From: Lysinibacillus capsici
GTDB lineage: Bacteria > Bacillota > Bacilli > Bacillales_A > Planococcaceae
Assembly (NCBI RefSeq): GCF_003367505.1
Contig: NZ_PXXX01000011.1
Location: forward strand, 62,001-126,000
Length of the DNA: 64,000 bases
Direction: 5' to 3'
This document shows positions 18,482-27,163 of the stretch, piece by piece (within the stretch, counting starts at the first letter, position 1; the number at the start of each line of letters is the position of its first letter). Under the pieces are notes generated by a model, which was given only the letters and a program-made list of their open reading frames with translations, was not told where the DNA came from and did not search any database. Made by a program: the position numbers and the translations under genes.

Positions 18482-19003
18482 TTATTTTTCCCAATGCTTT
18501 GCAATGAACGTATCACGCCCAGAAACGGCACGGTCTTGCTGATAGTGTGCTGTCTCTTTTTTATAATAATCCTGGTGATAATCCTCTGCTGGATAAAAGC
18601 GTTCAGCATCGCGAATTTTGGTTACAATAGGTTTATCAAAGCGTCCGCTATTGGCAAGCTTTTCTTTCGATGCCTCTGCGATTTGCTTTTGCTCATCTGT
18701 ATAGGTAAAGATTGCTGTAGTATAGGATTCACCACGGTCATGGAACTGTCCATACGCATCCGTCGGGTCAATTTGCATCCAATAAATATCAAGGAGCTGC
18801 TCATAACTAAAAATAGCAGGGTCGAATTCGATTTCGACTACTTCTAAATGACCTGACGTTCCTTTTTTGACATCTTCATAGGTTGGGTTTTCTAAGTGGC
18901 CACCCATATAGCCTGAAGTGACTTTATGTATACCGTCCCACTCGACAAATGGCTTGACCATACACCAAAAACAGCCGCCAGCAAATGTCGCTTTTTCTAT
19001 CAT
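18482..19003 (-). CDS. msrA: Peptide methionine sulfoxide reductase MsrA
   Basis: 173 residues. It reduces methionine-S-sulfoxide in proteins using the catalytic Cys of GGCFWC near the N-terminus. Further family motifs are [27 protein letters not shown] and the [12 protein letters not shown] block. The start at 19003 (MIEKATF) is 9 bases after AAAGG; upstream in-frame ATGs have no ribosome site and encode nothing family-like. No MsrB domain is fused, and no msrB gene lies next to it. Monocistronic. Confidence 0.95.
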   Translation of the reverse strand: MIEKATFAGGCFWCMVKPFVEWDGIHKVTSGYMGGHLENPTYEDVKKGTSGHLEVVEIEFDPAIFSYEQLLDIYWMQIDPTDAYGQFHDRGESYTTAIFTYTDEQKQIAEASKEKLANSGRFDKPIVTKIRDAERFYPAEDYHQDYYKKETAHYQQDRAVSGRDTFIAKHWEK

Positions 19004-19116
19004 TTGAATCATCCTTTCTTTTGTGAAAATATTATAGCATTGTTTTACGCCAAACTGTGCAAATGGGTGTAAAATAACGTTTAGATAGAAAAACATGGAA
19101 TAGATCCTTTTTATAA

Positions 19117-19144
19117 TGAAACTTTCTAGCTAATCAATCGTTAC
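19117..19144 (+). promoter_or_regulatory. Candidate ECF-sigma promoter of the LCP gene
   Basis: TGAAAC (19117-19122), 16-bp spacer, CGTTAC (19139-19144), 33 bp before the LCP start codon. It resembles the SigM/SigX class, which controls LCP genes in Bacillus subtilis. Confidence 0.6.
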
Positions 19145-19177
19145 ATTAACTATATCAAAATAGAGGAGTTAGTTGTT

Positions 19178-20128
19178 ATGGAAGAGCAAGATTATACGAG
19201 ACGCTCCCAACGTCCTAAAAAGCGTCGATTACGTAAAGGGAGAGCATTTTTTACACTATTACTATTGTGTATCATTGTGATTGTCGGCTATTCGGTCATG
19301 CAATATCGCAGCGGGCTTGAGCTAGCCAACGACACCAAAGTTGCACAGGAAGATTTTACGGGTGATAGCATCAAAGGGGATATCGAAAACTATTTGATTT
19401 TAGGGGTCGATACACGTGGAGAGGAAAAATCACGGACTGATACAATGATGGTATTATCCTGGAATAAAGCAAACAACGACATTAAACTCGTATCCTTTAT
19501 GCGCGATATTTACGCGGATATTCCAGGCTATCAATCCTATAAGCTTAATACAGCTTACTACCTAGACGGTGTTCAGCTATTAAAGGATACATTGACAAAT
19601 ATGTTTGGCCTACCGATTCATCACTATGCACTAATTGATTTTAAAAACTTTGAATCCTTAGTGGATATTTTAGCGCCAAATGGTGTGGAAATGGATGTTG
19701 AAAAGGACATGTCTGAAAATATTGGGGTAGAGTTAAAGCAAGGTGTTCATCGTTTAAATGGACAGGAGTTACTAGGTTATGCGCGTTTCCGTCATGATGC
19801 AGAAGGAGATTTTGGGCGTGTTGCACGTCAGCAAAAAGTGATTGAGGCATTAAAAACAGAGTTATTAACGCCTACGAATATGTTGCATTTACCAAAATTT
19901 GTTGGTGCGGCACAGGGCTATATCACAACAGATTATTCATCTACTGAGGAAATGCAGCAAGTACTTAAATTGCTATCAAAGGGCAAGGTAAACATTGAGA
20001 AAGCAACCATCCCTATCGAGGGTAGCTATCAATTCCAAAACTTTAGCCATGCGGGCGATTCTATTGTCATCGATGTGGAGCAAAACAAAGCCTTTTTAAG
20101 TAATTTTTTAGGTATTTCACTAGAGTGA
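19178..20128 (+). CDS. LytR-CpsA-Psr (LCP) wall-polymer ligase
   Basis: 316 residues. A basic N-terminus (RRSQRPKKRRLRKGR) and one transmembrane helix (about 24-43) are followed by the extracellular LCP domain. Family residues are visible: LGVDTRGEEKSRTDTMM, SFMRDIYADIPGYQSYKLN and LLGYARFRHDAEGDFGRVAR, with the Arg/Asp set that binds polyprenyl pyrophosphate. LCP enzymes attach teichoic acids or capsule to peptidoglycan. GGAG precedes the ATG. The ECF-type promoter and the envelope role fit envelope-stress control. It is 64 bp upstream of the AI-2E-type transporter gene. Confidence 0.92.
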   Translation: MEEQDYTRRSQRPKKRRLRKGRAFFTLLLLCIIVIVGYSVMQYRSGLELANDTKVAQEDFTGDSIKGDIENYLILGVDTRGEEKSRTDTMMVLSWNKANNDIKLVSFMRDIYADIPGYQSYKLNTAYYLDGVQLLKDTLTNMFGLPIHHYALIDFKNFESLVDILAPNGVEMDVEKDMSENIGVELKQGVHRLNGQELLGYARFRHDAEGDFGRVARQQKVIEALKTELLTPTNMLHLPKFVGAAQGYITTDYSSTEEMQQVLKLLSKGKVNIEKATIPIEGSYQFQNFSHAGDSIVIDVEQNKAFLSNFLGISLE

Positions 20129-20192
20129 TGTTTCGCAAAAACCAGCATTATCCTGTAATATAAAGGGAGAGCATTTGGATTGGGGTGGATAT

Positions 20193-21392
20193 ATGGAAAA
20201 AGAGAGACCAAAAGAGCGTTCAAGCCTGTTAGCAACCAAGTTTATTCGTTTTTTAGGTGGTAGAAACCTATTATTTACACTGGTAATTTTATTACTGGTG
20301 GCATGTGTTATTTTTATGTTTAATCAAGTTTCCTTTATCTTTACCCCGCTACAAGTTTTATTTGAAGTAGTCATTTTACCAGGGGTACTAGCCGTCATTG
20401 GTTACTATTTATTACGCCCACTGCTGGCGATTCTAGTACGATGGCGCATTCCAAGAATATGGGGTATTTTAATCCTCTATATTGCGGTCATTGGTGTCAT
20501 TACGTTACTTGTTGTGCTAGTCTATCCGTTTTTACGCGATCAGTTCACGAATTTAGCACAGGAATTCCCAGAGTACTTCATGGCATTTACACAAAACATT
20601 GTAGAATTCCTAAATCATTCACGTTTTAATGAGTACTTAGATAAAATTAGTTTTAATTTTGATGAAGTTTTGAATAACTTCACAACGGATATGGTAAAAA
20701 CAGTGAAGGATATGGCGACCAATGTAGCACAGGGTGTGGCATCTGGTATTACCGGCTTCCTTTCAACGTTAACAGGTATTGTGCTATCACTTGTAACGGT
20801 GCCATTCATCCTGTTTTATTTACTAAAAGAGGGCGAAAAATTACCGAAATTTATGCTGAAAGTGTGCCCACCACGTATGCGTAAAGAGGTAACTGACATT
20901 TTCCATGACATGGACAAGCAAATTAGTTCGTACATACAGGGACAGATTTTAGTATCCATGTGTATTGGGGCAATGGTAACGATTGGCTTCTTAATTATTG
21001 GCATGAAGTATGCTTTATTGCTCGGCTTCCTTGCCATGATTACAAGTGTGGTGCCCTATTTAGGACCCGTTATTGCGATCACACCAGCAGTAATTATCGC
21101 TCTTGTTACATCACCATTGATGCTCATTAAGCTGGCAATTGTATGGACAATTGTTCAGTTAATCGAAGGAAAGTTCATTTCACCGCAAATTATGGGTAAA
21201 TCACTCAGTATTCACCCGATTACGATTATCTTTGTACTATTAACGGCAGGCTCGTTATTTGGTGTCCCAGGCGTTATTTTAGGGATTCCGGGCTATGCAA
21301 TCTTTAAGGTACTTGTCACGCATTTATTCAAGCTCTTTAAGCAGCGCTATAATCGCTACGAAGATGACGTTCATCAAAAATATGATATCTAA
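20193..21392 (+). CDS. AI-2E family transporter (YueF/YtvI-type membrane protein)
   Basis: 399 residues with about eight membrane segments arranged as in the AI-2E/PerM family. There are two early helices, a large soluble segment of about 90 residues (RDQFTNLAQEFPEYF onwards), then a C-terminal cluster with TSVVPYLGPVIAITPA and IEGKFISPQIMGKSLSIHP, both diagnostic. Members export autoinducer-2 or act as Na+/Li+(K+)/H+ antiporters; which applies here is unknown. The ATG at 20193 follows GGGGTGG. It lies behind the LCP gene, probably in the same operon, and ends in a strong terminator. Confidence 0.9.
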   Translation: MEKERPKERSSLLATKFIRFLGGRNLLFTLVILLLVACVIFMFNQVSFIFTPLQVLFEVVILPGVLAVIGYYLLRPLLAILVRWRIPRIWGILILYIAVIGVITLLVVLVYPFLRDQFTNLAQEFPEYFMAFTQNIVEFLNHSRFNEYLDKISFNFDEVLNNFTTDMVKTVKDMATNVAQGVASGITGFLSTLTGIVLSLVTVPFILFYLLKEGEKLPKFMLKVCPPRMRKEVTDIFHDMDKQISSYIQGQILVSMCIGAMVTIGFLIIGMKYALLLGFLAMITSVVPYLGPVIAITPAVIIALVTSPLMLIKLAIVWTIVQLIEGKFISPQIMGKSLSIHPITIIFVLLTAGSLFGVPGVILGIPGYAIFKVLVTHLFKLFKQRYNRYEDDVHQKYDI

Positions 21393-21398
21393 TAAACG

Positions 21399-21433
21399 AC
21401 CAGCTACTGCTAGCAACGCAGTAGCTGGTTTTT
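21399..21433 (+). terminator. Terminator of the LCP/transporter operon
   Basis: 12-bp perfect stem (21399-21410 with 21418-21429) and T-run. Confidence 0.93.
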
Positions 21434-21493
21434 GCTGTAGAAAACGGCATTATGCTATTCTAGTAGTAGAGTCAAAGCAAGGGGGAAAAGGAA

Positions 21494-21859
21494 ATGGCAT
21501 ACATACCGATTAATTTTCAAGAGAAACTGGCTAAATTTCAAGAGCATTGGTCTCCAAAGGTCATTGCTGAAATGAATGATTATCAATTCAAACTCGTCAA
21601 AGTTCAGGGGGATTTTGTTTGGCATAAGCATGAGGATACGGATGAGGTATTTATCGTCCTTGAGGGGCAATTAATCATCGAATTCCGAGATGGCCAGGTA
21701 AGCTTGCGTGCAGGAGAGATGTTTGTTGTCCCACGCAATGTGGAACATAAACCCTTTGCAGCTTCGGAGTGTAAAATTCTCCTTGTAGAGCCAATGGGTG
21801 TCGTGAATACAGGTGAGGAGCAATCAGAGCTTACCGCTGAAAATGATGTGTGGATTTAA
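21494..21859 (+). CDS. Small cupin-domain protein
   Basis: 121 residues forming a single cupin barrel. Motif 1 is [17 protein letters not shown], with the HxH, Glu and Gly positions, and motif 2 is [14 protein letters not shown] with the last metal-binding His. It looks like the mannose-6-phosphate-isomerase-like small cupins of Bacillales, whose activities are mostly unknown. GGGGGAAAAGG precedes the ATG. Monocistronic, ending in a bidirectional terminator. Confidence 0.88.
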   Translation: MAYIPINFQEKLAKFQEHWSPKVIAEMNDYQFKLVKVQGDFVWHKHEDTDEVFIVLEGQLIIEFRDGQVSLRAGEMFVVPRNVEHKPFAASECKILLVEPMGVVNTGEEQSELTAENDVWI

Positions 21860-21869
21860 CCATCATAGA

Positions 21870-21904
21870 AAAACCCTTCCAACAAAATGTTAGAAGGGTT
21901 TTTA
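21870..21904. terminator. Bidirectional terminator
   Basis: 11-bp stem (21870-21880 with 21894-21904) with A-run and T-run, between the cupin and aminotransferase genes. Confidence 0.9.
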
Positions 21905-21914
21905 CATTGACTAA

Positions 21915-23090
21915 TTATTGCTTTGCTAATAATTGTACTTTTGCTAAGCGATCCACGGCTTCTTGCAGAAGTTCCTTTGGTTGAACTAATGCTAAACGTA
22001 AATAGCCTTGTCCTGCTGTACCAAATACGGTTCCTGGAACTGTGACAACGCCTACTTGTTCAATCAATTGAAAGGCTAATTCTGTGCAATCGATAGCATA
22101 GGGATATTTAGCCCATACGAACATTCCACCATCAGAGGGTGCGGCTTCCCAGCCTAAAGCTTGTAAGCCATTCATCAGCGTTTTATGGCGCTCTGAGAAA
22201 GTGGCACGTAAGCTTTCCGTAATTTCCTCTGCGTTATCCAGTGCTACGACAGCCGCATCCTGAATAGGCTCGAAAATACCGAAATCTAAATTTGATTTTA
22301 ATTGCTTAATAACAGCGATCATTTCTGCATTTCCTGCGATATAGGCAATACGCGTTCCAGCAAGGCTAAAGCTTTTAGAGAGGGAGTTAATCTCCATACC
22401 GACCTCTTTTGCTCCTGGTGCAGCTAGGAAGCTAATAGGGCCATCTCCCGTAAAATAGAACTCTGAATAGGCAGCATCATGGAGGACGATGATATTATAC
22501 TTTTTAGCAAAGGCGATGACTTTTTCAAAGTATGCTAATGACGGCATCGCTGGTACAGGATTTCCTGGTAAGTTTAAAATCAATAACTTTGCTTTCTGTG
22601 CAATTTCTTCTGGTACAGCGTCTAAATCAGGTAAATAATCGTTGTCGGCTGTTTGAGGCATGTAATAAGGTGTTGCGCCAGCTAAGTGAATCCCTGCGTC
22701 ATACGCTACATAAGCTGGGTTTGTGGATAAGACGATGTCTCCTGGATCACAAAAGGCAATTGGTAAATGCACTAAGCCTTCTTGCGAACCAATTGTTTGA
22801 ATAATTTCTGTCGCGGGATCTAGATCCACATTACTACGACGCTTATAGTAGCGACTCACCGCGTCATAAAAACGCTGTGTGCCAGTCAGTGTATAGCCAT
22901 AAGACTCGGCTAAACCTGCACGATAGGAAAGATGCTCACGTATTTTGGCATGTGGAGGAAGATCAGGGCTGCCTAAGCTTAAGTCAATTAAGGTCATACC
23001 CTTTGCTTGCTGCTCTCGAGCAAAATTTTTCAAATCTCCGAAAATTGCTGGTGTAAATAATGACATTTTTTTAGATGGTACGATTTTCAA
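21915..23090 (-). CDS. Class I/II PLP-dependent aminotransferase
   Basis: 391 residues from a TTG at 23090 that is 10 bases after AAGGAG. The open frame extends further upstream, but that part is low-complexity and has no ribosome site. Fold-type I motifs are present: LSLGSPDLPPH near the N-terminus, NLPGNPVPA (Asn/Pro contacting PLP), HDAAYSEFYF (Asp) and the Schiff-base lysine in NSLSKSFSLAGTRIAY. The C-terminus GQGYLRLALVQP holds the substrate-carboxylate Arg. It resembles aspartate/LL-diaminopimelate aminotransferase-like enzymes (AspB/DapL group). Substrate undetermined. It diverges from the adenylyltransferase gene. Confidence 0.87.
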   Translation of the reverse strand: MKIVPSKKMSLFTPAIFGDLKNFAREQQAKGMTLIDLSLGSPDLPPHAKIREHLSYRAGLAESYGYTLTGTQRFYDAVSRYYKRRSNVDLDPATEIIQTIGSQEGLVHLPIAFCDPGDIVLSTNPAYVAYDAGIHLAGATPYYMPQTADNDYLPDLDAVPEEIAQKAKLLILNLPGNPVPAMPSLAYFEKVIAFAKKYNIIVLHDAAYSEFYFTGDGPISFLAAPGAKEVGMEINSLSKSFSLAGTRIAYIAGNAEMIAVIKQLKSNLDFGIFEPIQDAAVVALDNAEEITESLRATFSERHKTLMNGLQALGWEAAPSDGGMFVWAKYPYAIDCTELAFQLIEQVGVVTVPGTVFGTAGQGYLRLALVQPKELLQEAVDRLAKVQLLAKQ

Positions 23091-23322
23091 AACTAGTACA
23101 CTCCTTGTAGTTGTATAACAGAATAGTAGTTCACATTTTATCATACTGAAGCGCAGAAAGGGACAGATATTCTGAAAAAAGAAAATATTTATATAATGGA
23201 GAGGATGTGTGCATAGACTAGCGAAAAAAGATTTTCTGCCATTGGGAGATGCTACTATAAATTCCTTCAAAGAGGAAAGTGTATTATACTGAGTATAAAG
23301 CTTTTCAGGTGGGGTGAGTCTT

Positions 23323-24204
23323 ATGAGAACAGAGCAAGAAATGTATGATTTAATCCTAGCCACTGCACAACAGGACACTAGAATTCGTGCTGTTTACCTA
23401 AATGGCTCAAGAGCAAATCCGAATGTACCAAGGGATATGTTTCAGGATTTTGATGTTGTGTATGTCGTAACAGATATAGCCTCTTTCTTACAAGATGATA
23501 AATGGATTCAAGTATTTGGTGAGCAGCTGATGGTGCAGGAGCCTGATCGATTGGATAAGGGGCTTGGCTTGGACAAAGACTTTTCTTATAGCTATACATA
23601 TTTAATGTTATTAAAGGATGGGCATCGCATTGACCTTCGCTTATTATCGACACAAGCTATGCTGGATGAATATGGACAAGACAAGCTGACAGTCCCTTTA
23701 CTCGATAAGGATCAGCTTTTGCCATCTATCTCTCCATCTTCAGATTGTGGCTATCATATTAGTCCACCGACTGTGGGGCAATTTGCCAGCTGTACCAATG
23801 ATTTTTGGTGGTGCTTACAAAATATAGCCAAGGGCATTTGGCGAGACGAACTCCCATATGCCAAGCAAATGTTTGAGGAAACGACAAGGCAGTCCTTACA
23901 TCAAATGCTTAATTGGTGGATTGGTCAGCATCATCATTTTCAGATATCTACAGGCAAAATGGGAAAGTATTTAAAAAACTATGTGCCAGCTAATTATTGG
24001 GCATTGTACGTAAAAACCTATGCCGACGCTGATTATGCTAACATGTGGAATGCCCTGTTTGCGGCATGTACACTCTTTCGAAGCATCGCAAAGGAGGTTG
24101 CCCATCACTTCCAGTTCTCGTACCCTCACGAGGATGATGCTCGTATGTCAGCCTATTTGAAGCATGTACGTACATTACCACCAGATGCGAAAACGATTTT
24201 GTAA
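23323..24204 (+). CDS. aadK: Aminoglycoside 6-adenylyltransferase-like protein (AadK/ANT(6))
   Basis: 293 residues. The N-terminal nucleotidyltransferase core has LNGSRANPNVPRDMFQDFDV, in which GSR and DFD bind ATP-Mg, followed by HRIDLRLL with the third acidic residue. DFWWCLQNIAKGIWRDELPYAK and QMLNWWIG are typical of ANT(6)/AadK C-terminal helices. Chromosomal AadK proteins modify streptomycin at the 6-hydroxyl; activity of this copy is not shown. The start at 23323 is 8 bases after AGGTGGGG. It is followed 14 bp later by a P-loop gene and probably co-transcribed with it. Confidence 0.88.
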   Translation: MRTEQEMYDLILATAQQDTRIRAVYLNGSRANPNVPRDMFQDFDVVYVVTDIASFLQDDKWIQVFGEQLMVQEPDRLDKGLGLDKDFSYSYTYLMLLKDGHRIDLRLLSTQAMLDEYGQDKLTVPLLDKDQLLPSISPSSDCGYHISPPTVGQFASCTNDFWWCLQNIAKGIWRDELPYAKQMFEETTRQSLHQMLNWWIGQHHHFQISTGKMGKYLKNYVPANYWALYVKTYADADYANMWNALFAACTLFRSIAKEVAHHFQFSYPHEDDARMSAYLKHVRTLPPDAKTIL

Positions 24205-24218
24205 GGGGGAAGAGGGCA

Positions 24219-25034
24219 TTGAAGGTTTATTCATTAAGTGGACCAAGCGGCACAGGCAAAAGTACAAGTGCGCTGGCCTTTGCCCATAAATTAGGGGTGG
24301 AGGCCATTGTTGATGATGGATTACTCATTGTGAATGGCGTCAGAGTGGCAGGTCTTTCTGCTAAATTCGAAAAGAATACAATTACTGCTGTACGACGTGC
24401 CATTTTTACAGATCCAGCTCATCGTGAGGCTGTCCAAAAGGCGCTAGCTCATCATCAGGTACAATCTATTTTACTGATAGGTACATCGACTAAAATGACG
24501 AATAGTATTGCCAAGCAGCTAGAGCTGGGTCCGATTGAACACTATTATAATGTAGAAGATGTCCGTTCATTGAAAGAAATTCAAAAAGCACGCTTTATCC
24601 GTCAAACACAGGGCAAGCATGTTATGCCGATTCCATATAGACAAGTGGAGCAAAATTTCTTTAAACGATTGGTGCAAAAGGGCATGGAGATTTTTTCTTC
24701 GAAACGAGAAAAAATCGGGGAAACGACGATTGTACGTCCTGATTTTCAGCGGGAATATATAGAAATCAGCAAGCATGTTTATGTACAGCTACTGACATAC
24801 TGCTGTAGCCAACAGGCAATTGTACAAAAGGTCGAGCAAGCACAATTTGTGCTAGGGGATCAGGTTCAAGCTATCCTCACTATTCAAGTAAAGCTGCCGA
24901 TCGATTATCCATTAGCAGCGCGTTTAGTGGAATTACAACAAGCTGTGCAACAAGATTTTTATCTACATTTTGGCTATGAATTAGATGCTATTCATGTACA
25001 TGTAAAAACGGCTTTGCAAAAGAAAAAAGCGTAA
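24219..25034 (+). CDS. P-loop protein with Asp23-like C-terminal domain
   Basis: 271 residues from a TTG preceded by GGGGGA. The N-terminus begins directly with Walker A SGPSGTGKST (about 7-16), and the first 150 residues look like a small P-loop ATPase or kinase, with IVDDGLLIVNG after the P-loop. From about 185 the sequence changes to an Asp23/YloU-like pattern: YIEISKHVYVQLLTYCC, then VQAILTIQVKLPIDYPLAA and a final AIHVHVKTAL strand. Asp23-like domains act in envelope-associated alkaline-shock proteins. The fusion and its position behind aadK are noteworthy. No function is assigned. Confidence 0.7.
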   Translation: MKVYSLSGPSGTGKSTSALAFAHKLGVEAIVDDGLLIVNGVRVAGLSAKFEKNTITAVRRAIFTDPAHREAVQKALAHHQVQSILLIGTSTKMTNSIAKQLELGPIEHYYNVEDVRSLKEIQKARFIRQTQGKHVMPIPYRQVEQNFFKRLVQKGMEIFSSKREKIGETTIVRPDFQREYIEISKHVYVQLLTYCCSQQAIVQKVEQAQFVLGDQVQAILTIQVKLPIDYPLAARLVELQQAVQQDFYLHFGYELDAIHVHVKTALQKKKA

Positions 25035-25082
25035 AAAACAGGTACTCCGCTCGCACGTTGGCGTTAAGAGTACCTGTTTTTT
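25033..25082. terminator. Bidirectional terminator
   Basis: 15-bp perfect stem (25033-25047 with 25068-25082) with a 20-nt loop, A-run and T-run. It overlaps the stop codon of the crotonase gene. Confidence 0.9.
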
Positions 25083-25875
25083 ATTTAGGCTGGCGAGTGA
25101 ACTGTGGCTGGCGTTTTTCCACAAAGGCACTACAACCCTCTGCGAAATCACTGCCTACAAATGGTGAAGAGCCTTGCCATAAGGTCGGCGCACTATCGAG
25201 ACATTCTTGAACAGATTGCTTCACGGCAAGTAAGGATTCAGGCGACATTCCTGCAACCAGCTTACCCATTCGAATCATGTATTTATTTAAATCTTTTTCA
25301 GCTACTAGGTAGTTAAGCATTCCAAGCTTGAAGGCTTCCTCTGCTTTAAACATTCGTCCTGTAAAGACTAAATCCTTGGTTGTGGCAGGGCCAACAAGCT
25401 GAACTAAACGCTGTGCAAATTTGTTATTTAAGGTGATTCCTAATTTACCGACAGGAATGCCGAGCTTGGCCTTTTCAGAGCCAATGCGGATATCGCAGGC
25501 TAAGGCTAATTCCAAGCCAGCGCCCATCGCAGGCCCATTGATGACGCCAATCGTTGGAATCGGGAGGCGCTCAATGGTAGAAATGGTTTTTTCCATATGT
25601 ACAAAGGCTTCTTCAGCTTGTTCAAGAGAAATGGCATTGAACTCTTTAATATCGGAGCCCGCTGTAAAGTTTTGGCCAGAGCCTCGTAAAATTAGTACTT
25701 TATTTTTCGGATTATCTAATACTTGTAGGGCAATTTTGGCTAATTGATCCCACATGTTTGCGGTTAATGCATTTTTTGCTTGTGGTCGATGAATCGTAAT
25801 AATCGCTAGTCCAGCTGTTTCTTGATAAATAATTTTCGCATCTTCTGCTTCCAGTCGAGTCGTTTTTACTTGCAT
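25081..25875 (-). CDS. Enoyl-CoA hydratase/isomerase (crotonase) family protein
   Basis: 264 residues. The crotonase fold is shown by the oxyanion-hole segments GQNFTAGSDIKEF and NGPAMGAGLELALACD and by FTGRMFKAEEAFKLGMLNYLV. The positions of the two catalytic glutamates of true enoyl-CoA hydratase read IPVGKLG (Val for Glu) and TTKDLV (Asp for Glu), so simple hydratase activity is doubtful; an isomerase or other CoA-thioester reaction is possible. AGGAGG precedes the ATG. Monocistronic, with no other beta-oxidation gene near. Confidence 0.85.
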   Translation of the reverse strand: MQVKTTRLEAEDAKIIYQETAGLAIITIHRPQAKNALTANMWDQLAKIALQVLDNPKNKVLILRGSGQNFTAGSDIKEFNAISLEQAEEAFVHMEKTISTIERLPIPTIGVINGPAMGAGLELALACDIRIGSEKAKLGIPVGKLGITLNNKFAQRLVQLVGPATTKDLVFTGRMFKAEEAFKLGMLNYLVAEKDLNKYMIRMGKLVAGMSPESLLAVKQSVQECLDSAPTLWQGSSPFVGSDFAEGCSAFVEKRQPQFTRQPK

Positions 25876-26242
25876 ATCGGAAAGCCTCCTACATGTTAGT
25901 GTCTATCTTTATTATATAACACAATTAACCATAAACACGAAATGATACGAATTTTCACATAAAATTGCATTGTTATACAAGAATGTAGGGAATAGTAAGC
26001 ATTTATTGTACTACAACAGGGGAGCGGAATTTACTATTGTAAGAAAGCAAAAATTATGAGAAACTACTTTAGGAACATATGTTTCTTCATTACGTAAAGG
26101 GCATTTGAATGGTAGAAGCGGGTTCCTGTTATAGAAATACAGATTATCCGACATTACAATATGATAAAATGCAGTTGAACCTACGCACCCAAAATATAGT
26201 AAAATATAAATAACTCACGCAAAGTAGACAAGGAGGGACGAT
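25876..26242. other. 367-bp intergenic region with a LexA-like box
   Basis: It lies between divergent genes. It contains the palindrome at 26072-26085 and a strong ribosome site (AGGAGGG at 26231). No hairpin terminator and no credible small gene were seen. Confidence 0.6.
26072..26085. promoter_or_regulatory. LexA/DinR-like SOS box
   Basis: GGAACATATGTTTC matches the Bacillus LexA consensus CGAACRNRYGTTYC at 13 of 14 positions. It lies 158 bp before the integrase-like gene and 197 bp before the crotonase gene. Confidence 0.6.
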
Positions 26243-27118
26243 TTGATTACACTCAGAGATGCATGGAATAGCTACTATTTATTGCTACAATCTTTGAAAA
26301 AAAGTGCTGCTACAAAAAAACAATACAATATGGACGGACAGCAATTTTTAACTTTCGCCCATAAGCAAAACTACTTGTATGTAGATCATCAATTGAAAAA
26401 TTTATTACAGCTCTACTGTGACTATTTAAAGGAAACCTACAGTAATATCAATACTTTTAACCATAAAATAGCGACATTACGAGGCTTTATTGACTTTATT
26501 TTTTTACGAGAATGGATGGAGCCTTTTGATTATCAGCATCTTTTACAGCCGAAAAAAAGACAAAAAGAAGCACTGCAAGCACTGACAAATAAGCAGATCA
26601 TGCAAATTGCAAACGTATGGCCCACTTATTTTCAATATGCTAAGACAAAGGAACATGCATGGCTGGCAAGACGCAATGGCTGTATCGTTCAAGTGTTGAT
26701 GGAAACAGGTTGTAAGCCTGCCGAGCTCGTTCGCATGAAATGGACACACTTTAATGAAGAAAAAGCGACTCTTTTTATAGCCAACCGAAATGGACGTCGA
26801 GAAATAAAGTGTTCACCGATCCTCATGGACATGCTTGCACAGTATAAAAAAGAGACGACCAATTTACATGAGCAAGAGGTAGGGGAATGGGTTTGGGTAA
26901 GCGAGGCAAGTTTAGCGAAGCCGATTACTACGAAAACAGTTGAACGCATTTTTCAAACGATGTCACAAGATATAGGGAAGAATGTAAGAGCCACTGACTT
27001 GCGTTATACTGTGATGCAACGGGCGTTTCAACAGGCAAAAACGCTGGAGCACATTCAACAAGAAATGGGCTATGTACGGAAATGGGTGCTAACAGAAAGA
27101 CAGCAGCGCCTAGAATAA
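26243..27118 (+). CDS. Tyrosine recombinase-like protein with degenerate active site
   Basis: 291 residues from a TTG after AGGAGGG. The N-terminal SAM-like core-binding domain (about 1-100) and the catalytic-domain layout of Xer/phage integrases are recognisable. Catalytic positions are altered. Arg I in TGLR is Lys (ETGCKPAELVRMKW), the beta-strand Lys is Arg (RNGRREIK), and HxLRH reads TDLRY, keeping only Arg II. LGH reads MGY, and no tyrosine occurs in the final segment before the stop. Strand transfer therefore looks impossible. It may be a DNA-binding regulator or a decaying gene, but the frame is intact. An intact recombinase lies at 31289. Confidence 0.75.
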   Translation: MITLRDAWNSYYLLLQSLKKSAATKKQYNMDGQQFLTFAHKQNYLYVDHQLKNLLQLYCDYLKETYSNINTFNHKIATLRGFIDFIFLREWMEPFDYQHLLQPKKRQKEALQALTNKQIMQIANVWPTYFQYAKTKEHAWLARRNGCIVQVLMETGCKPAELVRMKWTHFNEEKATLFIANRNGRREIKCSPILMDMLAQYKKETTNLHEQEVGEWVWVSEASLAKPITTKTVERIFQTMSQDIGKNVRATDLRYTVMQRAFQQAKTLEHIQQEMGYVRKWVLTERQQRLE

Positions 27119-27120
27119 AA

Positions 27121-27163
27121 GCGTGCAGTAATCGCGATTTATCACCATTACTGCACGCCTTTT
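27121..27163. terminator. Bidirectional terminator
   Basis: 12-bp perfect stem (27121-27132 with 27147-27158). It lies between the integrase-like and transglutaminase genes. Confidence 0.88.

Noticed and set aside
21915..23378. N-terminal extension of the aminotransferase to 23378
   Set aside because: The first 96 codons are unlike any aminotransferase and overlap the divergent adenylyltransferase gene; the TTG at 23090 has a good ribosome site.
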